Below, one piece after another: positions 52,100 to 62,007 of a stretch of DNA of 64,000 nucleotides. Location of the stretch: contig JAVGWX010000019.1 of NCBI GenBank assembly GCA_036924085.1, forward strand, positions 18,796,631-18,860,630. The letters are read 5' to 3'. This DNA is from Ariolimax columbianus (taxonomy: Eukaryota > Mollusca > Gastropoda > Stylommatophora > Arionidae). The notes below the pieces were generated by a model. The model made no database searches, was not told the DNA's origin, and saw only the letters and a program-made list of their open reading frames with translations. The translations under genes were made by a program, and so were the position numbers. Each line of letters opens with the position of its first letter. Position 1 is the first letter of the stretch.

Positions 52100-54640
52100 A
52101 TTCTTTCCTCCATGGGTGCTGCTTCAGCTTGTAAATATGTAACTGATTCTGTGGCAGTTAAATAAAGCAGGGTAGAGAGAAAGGTTAGGCAACCAAACAA
52201 ATGGTGAAAACATGCACAAAGACATTTATGATACAGGCACGCCTCCCTTTACAGCTCTTTGCTTAATTACTCTTCACAGATATTTCACGTCTTTTCTTCA
52301 AATTATTCATTTTTTATTTACTAGATTGTGTCTTCGTGTTCTGATATATTTTCACAGAACATCGAATCGCGTTAATTATCTATGTCAATTAAGCAAAGGT
52401 GAACTCGCTGAAGGTTTACATGATGATGATTAGCAAATTTTTTTTTAGACCTAGCACCATTATGCACTTCATAAACATAGTGCAAATGTGAATCTAGGCA
52501 TTTATATGCACTGAGAAGTCAAGAGATAGGACTGGCTCAAATTATCGTGAAATTCACATTATTGTGGTGGTCTAGAAATGAACCCACAATATCTCCGAGG
52601 TACGTCTGTACTTCATTCTCAATGGATTAAGTTATTCAGAGATTTGATATTGTATTCAATGTGATGTTTCTAAAGCCTGTTATCATACTGACCTCTTGAC
52701 AAAGGAGACACGAGTTTAAAACATCAGTAAAGATAAGGCTTTTTTTCTAATGGAGGTAACAATAAGAACCTAGTACGCTCGCTTCATGGTGACTACAGGA
52801 GCAAGTGGCCTTTATTCCCCAGCCCTAAAATTTTCCAGTCAGATCCATAAATTGGAATAAATGCAGAAATGATTGTTTGTTTTAAGTTTCTAGAGCTTTC
52901 TATCAAACTCAGAAAACAAAACTCAGCAGACTTTATGTCGGAGATAATCGCACGGTTTGTAGTACCATGAGTTGGAGAGTCTTTTACAATAAAGATTATA
53001 TTTGGAACAGTTTATAAAAAAGCCTAAACAAATTCTTAAAATCACTCACATAAATCTTTAGAAAAATTCTTGAAATCATTCACATAATTCCTTGATAAAT
53101 TCTTGGAATCATTCATACAAATCCTTAACAAATTCTTGGAATCATTCATATAAATCCTTGAAATCATTCACATAAATCCTTGATAAACTCAGAACTTTAA
53201 TTCGCTGACAGAAATTCTATATCAATACTTCCTGTTTTTACCATTGAATACAAAGTGTGAAACTAAAAGTAAATTTTATGTGAGCTTTTAAATCTGGACT
53301 TCATATAATGGTTTAAAAAATGTGATTTTCATTTGCCATTACAAAAAAATATGTATTTCACCAAATCAAACAGTACATAATAAGACATAAATATTATTAA
53401 TTCAATTTGTGTGTGTATGTGAATGTATGTATGTATGCACATGCTTATGTACAGGATACACTCCCTGAGAAGTCACAAAAACATACATAAGAACATCATA
53501 GGAAACATATTACCATAATCTTCCTATAAGAGAACCAACTGCAGTGGTTAGCCTGTCCTTCATGAAAAACACCACACATAAAACTGGGTAGATTTTCAGA
53601 AGCTTTGTACACTCTCCCGCCCCAAAATAAAGAAATCTAAAAAACACTTCTTAGTTGACCTATACTTCTATATTCGTAGATGCCCCTGTGCAAGTTCCAG
53701 CTCTAGTATGAGCTAGGTGTAGCCGGGAGAAGAATTTCCTGCCTAGCGGGCTAGGCTCAAGCAGCCTATTACTCAGCTGCGTTGGGACAAGTGCCGCGGA
53801 GGGTGGTGAGCCGATGTGCAATCCATCTGAATAGACTCAAACACTAAAGAAATGTAGACCCACAGCCTGTTAGGTGCCATCTATGCCGCTCTAAACAAAC
53901 TACCTAACCATGGCCGGTGTTATGCCATGTCACACAGTCACCTCTTACAACATGCACTCTGTGGAGCAGTGGTGATATTCTTGTCCTTGCCATACACAAA
54001 GAATATTCACTAAATACTGAAACAAATTAAAACTGCCTGAATTTTTTTTAACAAACGCGCATCGTTGATTTCACAAATGAAAATACATTTAGTTTCTTAC
54101 CTTACCATTTAACATTAAAATCATGAAATACTGATAAAATTACACAAATTTAATTCAATGTGCAGTTAGCGATATTCTTCTAGTGTCAAGAGGTCTCCTG
54201 GAATAATAATATAAGCGTTCTTTAAGAATTTATTGTCTCAATAGTCTTCAGACAAAATAGGACCATTTAGGATCAGTGACTTTGGCTTTATTTATTACAA
54301 TAACTTTGTTAATATTTAATTTAGCAGATTTATCAAGCTCAGACAGGAACTGGTGGCGAATAGTTTGCATGTTCTGATCAGGGGAACATGTGTTCAAAAA
54401 CTAGGTACAGCATATGCTTTTTTCTTTCGTAATTAAAATAAAATCCTAGACTGTACACTACATGAAAACTGCGGAGGCAAGTGGCCTTTATTCCTCAGCC
54501 TTATAAATCCTCCTGACTGACTCAATGTCAAAGGGACTAAACACTGTAATGACAGTTTGATGATGATTAATGTCAGAATTTTGTTGTTATTTGATATTGA
54601 ATAAAGTGATGATGGGCAAAGTATTTACTACACTTCTCAA
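52100..54640. other. Sparse AT-rich 2.5 kb without recognised genes
   Basis: Contains a degenerate ~33-bp repeat (53020-53190, TAAATCCTTGATAAATTCTT), a TGTATG microsatellite (53405-53440) and a possible element M/SINE module at 53850-53970 (GTAGACCCACAGCCTGTTAG, then TCTTACAACATGC). Otherwise nothing was found. Confidence 0.5.
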
Positions 54641-54689
54641 ATGTGTATTTTATGTTTTGTATCCTTTTACATGATGAAAGTCATGTGCA

Positions 54690-55460
54690 ATCGCTTCGCT
54701 TTCCGCGACCCAAGCATCCTTGATGGAGAGAGACTAGATGACGTGGACGAGTACAATTATCTTGGAATCATGCTCAACATGCAGAACGATATAAATCCAG
54801 AGTTGACAAGAAGGCGCTGCACATCTTTGTTTTCAGTAAAGCCTGTACTGGACAATGGCCGCGACCAGAACCTACATATCTATCTCTTCAACTCCACAGT
54901 GCTACTTGCAATGTACTATGTGGTTGAAACATGGTCACTTACGAAGAGGATAGAATTCAAACTCAGAGTGACCCAATCCACTCTCTCTCTCTCTCTAACT
55001 GCGAGATGCATGGTTGTCCTCACGCTTCACAGCCAGTGCACAAAAGGTCTACACAACTCTGGCATCAGTGCACAAAAGGTCTACACACCTCTGGCATCAG
55101 TGGACAAAAGGTCTACACAACTCTGGCATCAGTGCACAAAAAGGTCTACATAACTCTGGCATCAGTGCACAAAAGGTCTACACAACTCTGGCATACATCA
55201 ACTGCCCCTGGTGGATGGAGCAGTTATTTATGCCGATAAGATCAAACATTGCTGGGTGGGTCACTTACTGCGAAGAACGGGAGATTGATGGAGCCCAGCG
55301 ACAGCAGTATGGTATCACAGAGACAAAGCGACCACCACCAATGCACTAGTCTGACTCCCTTGCATTAAGTGGCGACTCCACTGGTCCACCATGGCGGAGA
55401 TCGATGGAAGAGAAGTTTGGGACCCGCAATGGTGTAACCGCCGCTGAAGGAGGGTCATCC
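54690..55460 (+). pseudogene. LINE family E RT C-terminal region
   Basis: The frame from 54641 includes LDGERLDDVDEYNYLGIMLN, MQNDINPELTRRRC, FNSTVLLAMYYVVETWSLTK and IEFKLRVTQ, the RT C-terminal landmarks (DEY-x-YLG ... ETWSLTK). It then runs into the 32-bp expansion and later GETTAEGRV-like text near 55430. Broken by frame changes. Confidence 0.8.
55030..55196. repeat. 32-bp tandem expansion inside LINE E
   Basis: Five units of GTGCACAAAAGGTCTACACA plus ACTCTGGCATCA. They correspond to the single CTKGLHNS codon stretch of the unexpanded copies at 330-360 and 25505-25540. Confidence 0.9.
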
Positions 55461-55544
55461 AGTATATACACTTTTAATACAGTTTAACCACTCGAACATA
55501 CTCCAACTGATCACCAGTATGTCTATTCCAATTCTTTACTATCA

Positions 55545-55830
55545 GTGTTGTTGTTGAATACCCACAATGAATAGGATTACTATTTTGTGCGCCTTAAAAA
55601 GAGCATTAAGTGGTGGGTTGTCGTAGCTTTCCGCACATCCCAAGTGCGATGAAGGTAGACAGAGGTCCTCCAGGCGGCTGTGCTTTGCTTGGCTTTATCT
55701 GTGTGTTGCTCACTACTATAGGGATTACGTCGATTCCTTATCTCGTTAGCCAGGCTGCCATGAAAACAGTCCGTTTCCAGGAAAGGCTACGAGGAAGCCA
55801 AGGGGAGGTCTTGTCCAGTATGTTTTTCCT
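55545..55830 (-). mobile_element. SINE family B, inverted copy
   Basis: Begins with the GTTGTTGTTGAAT tail and GCCCACA-like signal, and contains the complements of CACCACTTAA, GCTCACTACT and CTGTTTTCATGGCAGCCTGG. A truncated copy of about 285 bp. Confidence 0.72.
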
Positions 55831-56119
55831 GACCAGACGTTAGTCTTCCTTCCCGCTAGCAGTGCCAGATGCCCTTATCCAAGGATCAGGAGTGGAAGAT
55901 TTCTACATGTGAAATTAAATGTATCCGAAAGGTCACTGTTGTCACAAAGATGACAGAATAAGAAATAAGGACATTTGAACTATTCTGGGAACTACCCTTT
56001 GTGCTGACTACATTTGTGAGCAGAAATTATGATGGTCATACAGATGCAGCCATATTGACTTTTGCTGTGCGCTTACAACGTAAGAGGTTCAGTCTTCAAG
56101 GCTCAATGCATGGGAGGAA

Positions 56120-56121
<2 letters not shown>

Positions 56122-56159
<38 letters not shown>

Positions 56160-56295
56160 AGGCGAGTGACTGAGGCCCCTATTGGTCAAAATGCTGGTTC
56201 TCTCATGTGTTTCTGATCTTACATACAACTACACCATCATTTCCAATATGAATTAAATCAAAAGCTACATCTACCAGGTATGTAGACCGACCCCC

Positions 56296-56326
<31 letters not shown>

Positions 56327-56332
56327 ACAAAA
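56122..56332. repeat. (TA)n and C/CA microsatellites
   Basis: (TA)n at 56122-56155 and a poly(C) to (CA)n transition at 56289-56329. Confidence 0.92.
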
Positions 56333-56819
56333 ATGTGTAGCCTTTCACGTTGAAACAGAATTAAACTATTAGGCCAATAAAATATTTCTCTACCCATTTA
56401 CATCACAAAATCCAGTGAACAAAAATTACATTATAATTACAGACATAAAACGAATATAAGAAATGTGGATTTTATAGTGAAATCTGTTCAACAAATGATG
56501 TTGTACTATGTCAGTACACTCAGGAAAGACAAGGAAAAAGCAATGTGCATCAACAACAAAAATTACAATTTTCTTAATTCTGACAAGCAACATTCACTCA
56601 ACAACAGCATGTACTAAATCTCTATCAGACAAGACTTATATCACAGCAACATTCAATGACTTAAAATCATAAATCTCAATCAGAGACTTACCTACATATC
56701 CGATAAGCAATAATCATTCTTTAATGTGATGTAATAAATCTATGTCGGATAGATAGACATCATTTTTATCAAGCAACATGCACTGAACTGATATAATTAA
56801 ATATCAGTTAGAATTGATA

Positions 56820-57245
56820 CTCTAAATCTCGATCAGACAGACTTCTTATCTACATCTCTACCAAACAACAATCCTCCAGGATGTAATAAATCTCAATCAG
56901 ACAGACTTATCTACATCTCTACCAAACAACAATCCTCCAGGATGTAATAAATCTCGATCAGACAGACTTATCTACATCTCTACCAAACAACAATCCTCCA
57001 GGATGTAATAAATCTCGATCAGACAGACTTATCTACATCTCTACCAAACAACAATCCTCCAGGATGCAATAAATCTCGATCAGACAGACTTATCTACATC
57101 TCTACCAAACAACAATCCTCCAGGATGTAATAAATCTCAATCAGACAGACTTATCTACATCTCTACCCAACAACAATCCTCCAGGATGTAATAAATCTCA
57201 ATCAGACAGACTTATCTACATCTCTACCAAGCAACAATCTTTAAC
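56820..57245. repeat. 61-bp tandem array, about 7 units
   Basis: Units CAATCAGACAGACTTATCTA, then CATCTCTACCAAACAACAAT and CCTCCAGGATGTAATAAATCT, at a 61-bp period. Degenerate relatives extend on both sides (56560-56820 and 57245-57360, with ATCTCTATCAGAC-like text), so the core array is a recent homogenised part of an older repeat. Confidence 0.93.
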
Positions 57246-57566
57246 TTGATATAAAAATAATCTATATCAGGCAGACTTATTATCTCTGTCAAGTAGCATT
57301 CACTCATCAACTTGATATAACAGATCTCTATTAGACACACTTATCATCTGTGTCATATCACATTTTGTTTACCCAATCATGCACATTTACTACTTAACCG
57401 TCCTAAACAAACTAACAAACATTTTAGCTTACAAATTTCTGATTGGAACTTCTGAAGTACATGTTATCAAACAAATTAGTCTTATTGCAACATTAACCCT
57501 TTACCACTGGAATTTGCAGCAAATGAACCACTTTTACTATATGCAAGAGCTGTGTGAAATTCTCAG

Positions 57567-58853
57567 GTAAGTCAGTAAGTAGGTCACAAACTGATATGGG
57601 ATAGCTGAAAAATGTGGTTTTTATTTCCTAAAGACGTCATTAGGTAGCAGCAGCAGCATCATCCAGCTTTGTAACTACTGCAGGTCACAGAATGTGTCAC
57701 ATGCGCAGCTCAGATACAAAATGGTGCCTCTGTTCACAGAGTGTACAACCAAGAAGCAGCATGCTGTAGTGTGCATCTTTTGTGCAAAAGGACTTTTTGC
57801 AAAGGATATTAACAAGGAAATACTACTTGTTTACTGTGAGAAATGTTAGTCACGTAAAGTGGTGAATAAATGGGTGAATAAATTTCCTCCCGGAAGCTCA
57901 AAAATTGCTGAAGAAGTCATACTTGGATACCCTGTACAGATTCCAACAGAAGCATCTGTGCAGTGAGTGTAGCAGGATTTGATCGGACAGGCAAGTAATG
58001 CGAGTATATATAGCAAGCAATTGCGATAGGATGTTTACGTGGTTTAGCCCAATCTTTTTACCCTCGTGGACCAGTGAAAATTGGAAAGAAAAATTGTTCA
58101 CGGACAGGTGAAAATAGAAAGAATTGTTCACTGACCTGTGAAAACAGAAAGAATTGTTCACTGACCTGTGAAAGGAATAATTTTTCACGGACGGCTCAAA
58201 CAAACAAAAAATGTCATTATTTCTATAGTTCTTCTTCCTCTTCTTCTGCGTTCGTTCTCAATCTCCCGCTACCAAACCCTGAACAGGGCTTTGCAAGTAG
58301 TAGGATGTAGTCCGGAGAACGGAATGCATTGTGTCCCTAGTTTACAGTTTGACTGCGATATTTGCACCTTTCGGTCCGACACATCCGTCTTCAGCAGCAT
58401 TTCTATAGTATTTAGTATATTTTTTGATAAAGCTAATCTTATCAAATGAAAATTCTTTAGCCATTTAGAATAACCAGAATTCGCGCAGCCAATAAGATAA
58501 TGGGTATGGCAACAATTTCCTTTTTCGAATACAGTCCGGAAATTTCTACAGACTGACGGTTGTGAATGACTGGTTTAGCCTACAACATAATCTCACCTTG
58601 GTGGGAAACGTTTCGCGAATAATGAAGAGGTTGAACGTGAAATGTCTATGTGGCTGAGACAGCAGACCAAAGTCTTCTATGCTGCAGATTTTGGAGCACT
58701 GATGAATGATGGGAAGTCTATCAATGTTGGTGGAAATTATGTTGAGAAATAAGGGTAACGTAAGTGCCATAATAAATGGTTTCTTCAAGTTCGTATTTCA
58801 TTTAAGTTTAAAAAATTTTAAATAGTAACTTGTGACATATTTACTGACTTGTC
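57567..58853 (+). mobile_element. Mariner-like element copy 2, with terminal inverted repeats
   Basis: Left end AAGTCAGTAAGTAGGTCACA; right end (reverse complement) AAGTCAGTAAATATGTCACA: imperfect inverted repeats of about 24 bp. Transposase N-terminus at about 57721: MVPLFTECTTKKQHAVVCIL, then AKGLFAKDINKEILLVY (helix-turn-helix), KWVNKFPPGSSKIAEE. C-terminus at 58613-58749: VEREMSMWLRQQTKVFYAAD and INVGGNYVEK with stop. The catalytic middle is missing. A short 30-bp repeat (58080-58190) and a SINE are inserted in it. Non-autonomous and dead. Confidence 0.82.
58230..58398 (-). mobile_element. Short SINE A subfamily copy nested in mariner
   Basis: Target-site duplication ATTTCTATAGT at 58219-58229 and 58399-58409. 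Body 169 bp, GAA-type tail on the left, 5' end at CTGAAGACGGATG on the right. Contains the hairpin-capable ACCCTGAACAGGGCT. Confidence 0.9.
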
Positions 58854-58974
58854 CTTGTGAATCACTTGGAATCCTTATATTAAATCAAGCAAGTTATGTC
58901 AGGTACCAAGTAACAAGCTATCCATAGGAAATTCTTTTTACAATTTTACTTCCTGCGGCTTACTAGGCCTGGGG

Positions 58975-59200
58975 AAGGGTAGGAACTTCATTTTTTTTAA
59001 TGTAATTTTTGCCGGTCAACAACTAACAGCCTGCTCTATACTCCCAACTGCCAAGAGTTGTTCTACATGCACAGTGTGAACATGTGTCTGAGCTTTTCAC
59101 CAAACTCTTATAAGATTAGAAGCTGGCCTCACCTCCCTTGAGATCAGGGTTAACTTGGAAGTTCTGGGATTCAAATCCCCACCATCTTGCACTTTCATTG
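58975..59200 (-). mobile_element. Possible tRNA-headed SINE fragment
   Basis: On minus, GGTGGGGATTTGAATCCCAG (B-box-like) lies near TCTCAAGGGAGGTGAGGCC (A-box-like), followed by TCTTGGCAGTTGGGAGTATA, related to the body of the SINE at 34412-34735. Boundaries unclear. Confidence 0.4.
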
Positions 59201-59204
59201 GTTC

Positions 59205-59875
59205 GTTTCTTGAAAGGGAGGCCCAGAAGGCTGCAGTAGAAGCAATGCTGACAGGCGAAAGTAATGAAAGCCAGATAGTCCTGTTTACAGCACTAAAAAG
59301 CCAGAAAAATACTGAACTTAATGATTTAAGAGCAGTACTCTTGTCAACTATGCCAGCAGTCCGCACCAAATAGAGTTGTGGTACAGTGGGTTCCATCCCA
59401 CTGTAACATCCAAGGCAACGAGGAGGCAGACAGACTGGCAAAAGAAGGTGTAAGACTACCACAACCAGATTTTAGTGTGACCTACGAAGAGTCCAAAAGG
59501 TTTATTAGGGCCAGATACATGGTCAAATGGGAAACAGAACATACTGGCTATACAAAAAATGATGCCTACTACCAGCGGAACAGAAGAGCAGGTCGTGGTC
59601 TTCAGACTCTGCACAGGCCACGACAGACTGAGGTACCATCTTTTCAATAAACTGAAGATAGGTGGCACTGATGAATGCACCTGTGGTACAGGGAAAATGA
59701 CCGCTGAACATCTGCTGCAAAATTGCCGGACATATGAGGACCAGAGAAAGCACATGTGGCCATCACCAGTGGCAACACTAGACAAGCTCTATGGCAGTGT
59801 TGACAGCCTCAGGATGACAGCTGCTTTCTTCGAGCAAATTCAAGTTGACATCTGACAGCGTACGAAGAAGAAGAA
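59205..59875 (+). pseudogene. I-like LINE: RNase H to 3' end, two frameshifts
   Basis: Three overlapping frames together read ESQIVLF, VVQWVPSHCNIQGNEEADRL, AKEGVRLPQ, WETEHTGYTKNDAYYQ, then VVVFRLCTGHDRLRYHLFNK and ECTCGTGKMTAEHLLQNC (intact knuckle), ending AAFFEQIQVDI and stop. The LTDALAV catalytic stretch is deleted. 3' end GACAGCGTACGAAGAAGAAG. Confidence 0.85.
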
Positions 59876-60065
59876 GTTTCTTGAGAGGAAAGTCTCATGT
59901 CTCAGCAATGGTGATCCTCAAGAACATTACTCATTTTAAAATCAATGTAACTCTCTTCTTTTGCTCTTTATAAAGACCACTACTGAAACAGCATAACAAT
60001 GCTTTTACTCAGATAGTGTGAGGTCAACTCCAGATGTGGCATAGGAAAGGAACAATAATGATTTG

Positions 60066-60418
60066 GCTTGGCTTGGTTCGTTCTCAATCTCCTGTTACTA
60101 AGCCCTCAAAGGGCTTAAGTAGCAGAATGTAGTCCAGAGAACGGAATGCGTTGTGTCGTAGTTTACAGCTTGACTGCGATATTTGCACCTTTCGGTCCAA
60201 CACATCCGACTTCAGCAAACATTTTTTGAGTACCGGATTAGCATTCCCTCTTTGATCCCTTCTCCTTAGCCAGTCTGCCCTGCTGCAGCCTGTTATCCGG
60301 GATCACTGCGTGGAGGTGTAGAAGGGTCTTGGCAGCTCTGGCTCGCTGGCCCTGACGCTAGCAGTCAGCTATGGGTTACTGACCACTGCAGCTCATGCGC
60401 TGCTCAGCATCTTGATCC
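60066..60418 (-). mobile_element. SINE family A with 13-bp duplication
   Basis: Target-site duplication CAATAATGATTTG at 60053-60065 and 60419-60431. Starts (tail side) GCTTGGCTTGGTTCGTTCTC, so this copy has a CAAGC-type tail in place of GAA. Ends CATCTTGATCC. Forms a head-to-head inverted pair with the next copy. Confidence 0.9.
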
Positions 60419-60446
60419 CAATAATGATTTGATAATTGAATATTTG

Positions 60447-60789
60447 GGATCAAGATGCTGAGCAGTGATGAGCTGCAGTGGTCAGCAACCAATATCTGAC
60501 TTCTAGCGCCAGGGTTAGTGAAAATTCGAGCTGCCAAAACCCACCTCCACTTCCACGCGGTGATCCTGGATAATAGTAGGCGACAGAGCAGATGGTCAAG
60601 GAGAAAGGATTGAAGAGGGAAGGCTAACCAGGTACTAAAAAATAGCTGCTGAAGTCGGATGTGTCGGATAGAAAGGTGCAAATATCGCAGTCAAGCTGTA
60701 AACTACGACAACACATTCTGTTCTCCTGACAACATTCTGTTATTTGCAAAGCCATTTTCAGGGCTTGTTAGCGGGAGATTGAGAACAAA
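60447..60789 (+). mobile_element. SINE family A, inverted partner
   Basis: Starts TGGGATCAAGATGCTGAGCA and ends GGGAGATTGAGAACAAAG; no long GAA tail is left. More diverged than its neighbour. Only about 28 bp separate the two heads. Confidence 0.85.
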
Positions 60790-60799
60790 GATTCATCTA

Positions 60800-60945
60800 T
60801 CAGTTTCAAGTGAAGCATGGGGCCTCCACTACAGCTGGCCCTTTTAAAGGGAGCTTGTATTCAGACATGCCAGCCCCATACCATACCCTCTTTAGTTGCC
60901 TTTTACGACATGCTTGAAAGATTACAGCAGACCTATTTTTCTAAC
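60800..60945 (+). mobile_element. Element M copy
   Basis: AAGTGAAGCATGGGGCCTCC, CATGCCAGCCCCATACCATA, CTCTTTAGTTGCCTTTTACG and ACATGCTTGAAAGATTACAG. Clearest copy of the family core in this window. Confidence 0.65.
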
Positions 60946-60985
60946 ACCAGGTACTTCTTGGGTTAAGATGATTAATTTGTGTAAA

Positions 60986-61247
60986 AAGTAAAGTAACTCA
61001 TAGCATTATAGCCGTAGGGGTGTGAGATGTTAGCAATCTCACATTTCAAAGGCTTGGTTATTTGAGTTCAATAGCCATCTCCTCTCCCTCGCCACTTTTA
61101 CTTCCTGGACTGAGCCGGTACCCATTTAAGGCTGGGTTGACTCTGGAGCCGTTGCGGTCTGAAAAACATTTGTGTCTCGACTGGGGAATGAACCCAGGAC
61201 CAATCAGATGCGGAGCCAGCTTGCTAACCACTGCGCTGTGCGGTTCC
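60986..61247 (-). mobile_element. tRNA-headed SINE with 14-bp duplication
   Basis: Flanked by TTAATTTGTGTAAA (60972-60985 and 61248-61261). On minus it begins GGAACCGCACAGCGCAGTGG; A-box-like GCGCAGTGGTTAGCAAG and B-box-like GGGTTCATTCCCC follow at tRNA-like spacing, then a body ending near CCCTACGGCTATAATGC. It lies just beyond the stop codon side of the USF exon. Confidence 0.85.
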
Positions 61248-61401
61248 TTAATTTGTGTAAATAGCTGAAATAGCCTCTAACATGCTTGCTGGTCTTTCAA
61301 ATTCAGTTATCCACAGATCACATAGTTGACAAATGCCAGCACCAATAAAACATTCAACCCCAAACCTCCCTCATCCAAAATAAAACAACAGAAACCTAAT
61401 A

Positions 61402-61620
61402 CTATGATGGACCTGAACCCATATCTATCACAATGCCGTTCTGCTGAAGGTGCGACCTCAAAATGGCATTCTCATTCTTAAGTTCGTCACACTGCTGCCG
61501 CAACAATTCATTGTCCTCGTGTAATCTCTCAGCATCTTTTAGACTTTCGGCCAGACGATTGTTGGATCCTCTGAGTGCTTGAATATAGTCACAAGCTTTA
61601 GACAAGATACCGCCTTTGCT
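61402..61620 (-). CDS. USF: Upstream stimulatory factor, last exon (helix 2 and leucine zipper)
   Basis: After a splice acceptor (CCATTACTTTCAG on minus, ending at 61621) the exon encodes SKGGILSKACDYIQALRGSN, then NRLAESLKDAERLHEDNELL, RQQCDELKNENAILRSHLQQ and a short tail ending with TAG at 61402-61404. This is helix 2 of a basic helix-loop-helix domain followed by a leucine zipper, as in animal USF1/USF2, nuclear factors that bind E-boxes (CACGTG) as dimers. The exon starts in phase 0 and is 72 codons plus stop. The TTG at 61603-61605 is internal, not a start. The basic region and helix 1 must lie in an exon beyond the right end of this window; I did not find it by 64000. Confidence 0.92.
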   Translation of the reverse strand, partial: SKGGILSKACDYIQALRGSNNRLAESLKDAERLHEDNELLRQQCDELKNENAILRSHLQQNGIVIDMGSGPS

Positions 61621-62007
61621 CTGAAAGTAATGGCATGGAAGGAAATATTACAAGAGACATCTGTGTGAAAAGTGAGAGTGCCCCACTTCTACAAAACAAG
61701 ATGTTTGTGTTTAAAATGCAGCATGAAATAAAATTGAAAAACAACTGCTAAATTCATTCAAACTACTCCAATAAATACGTTTTTAATCGGCACTCATAAT
61801 TGTCATCGCTTTACAATCGAATTTGTTTGGCACACTGCACACTATTATCCTCACTATACTATCATATCAATACTCAATCATTGCTCTTCAGATGGCAAGC
61901 CTAAAAATAGCTGTGCAAACAAAGGCCAACCCAAAACAGAACAAATGGCTGGAGTGGGGGTTTTAAAAAAAAAAAAATCCTTTAACTTATTTTTCTTTGA
62001 AAAACAG

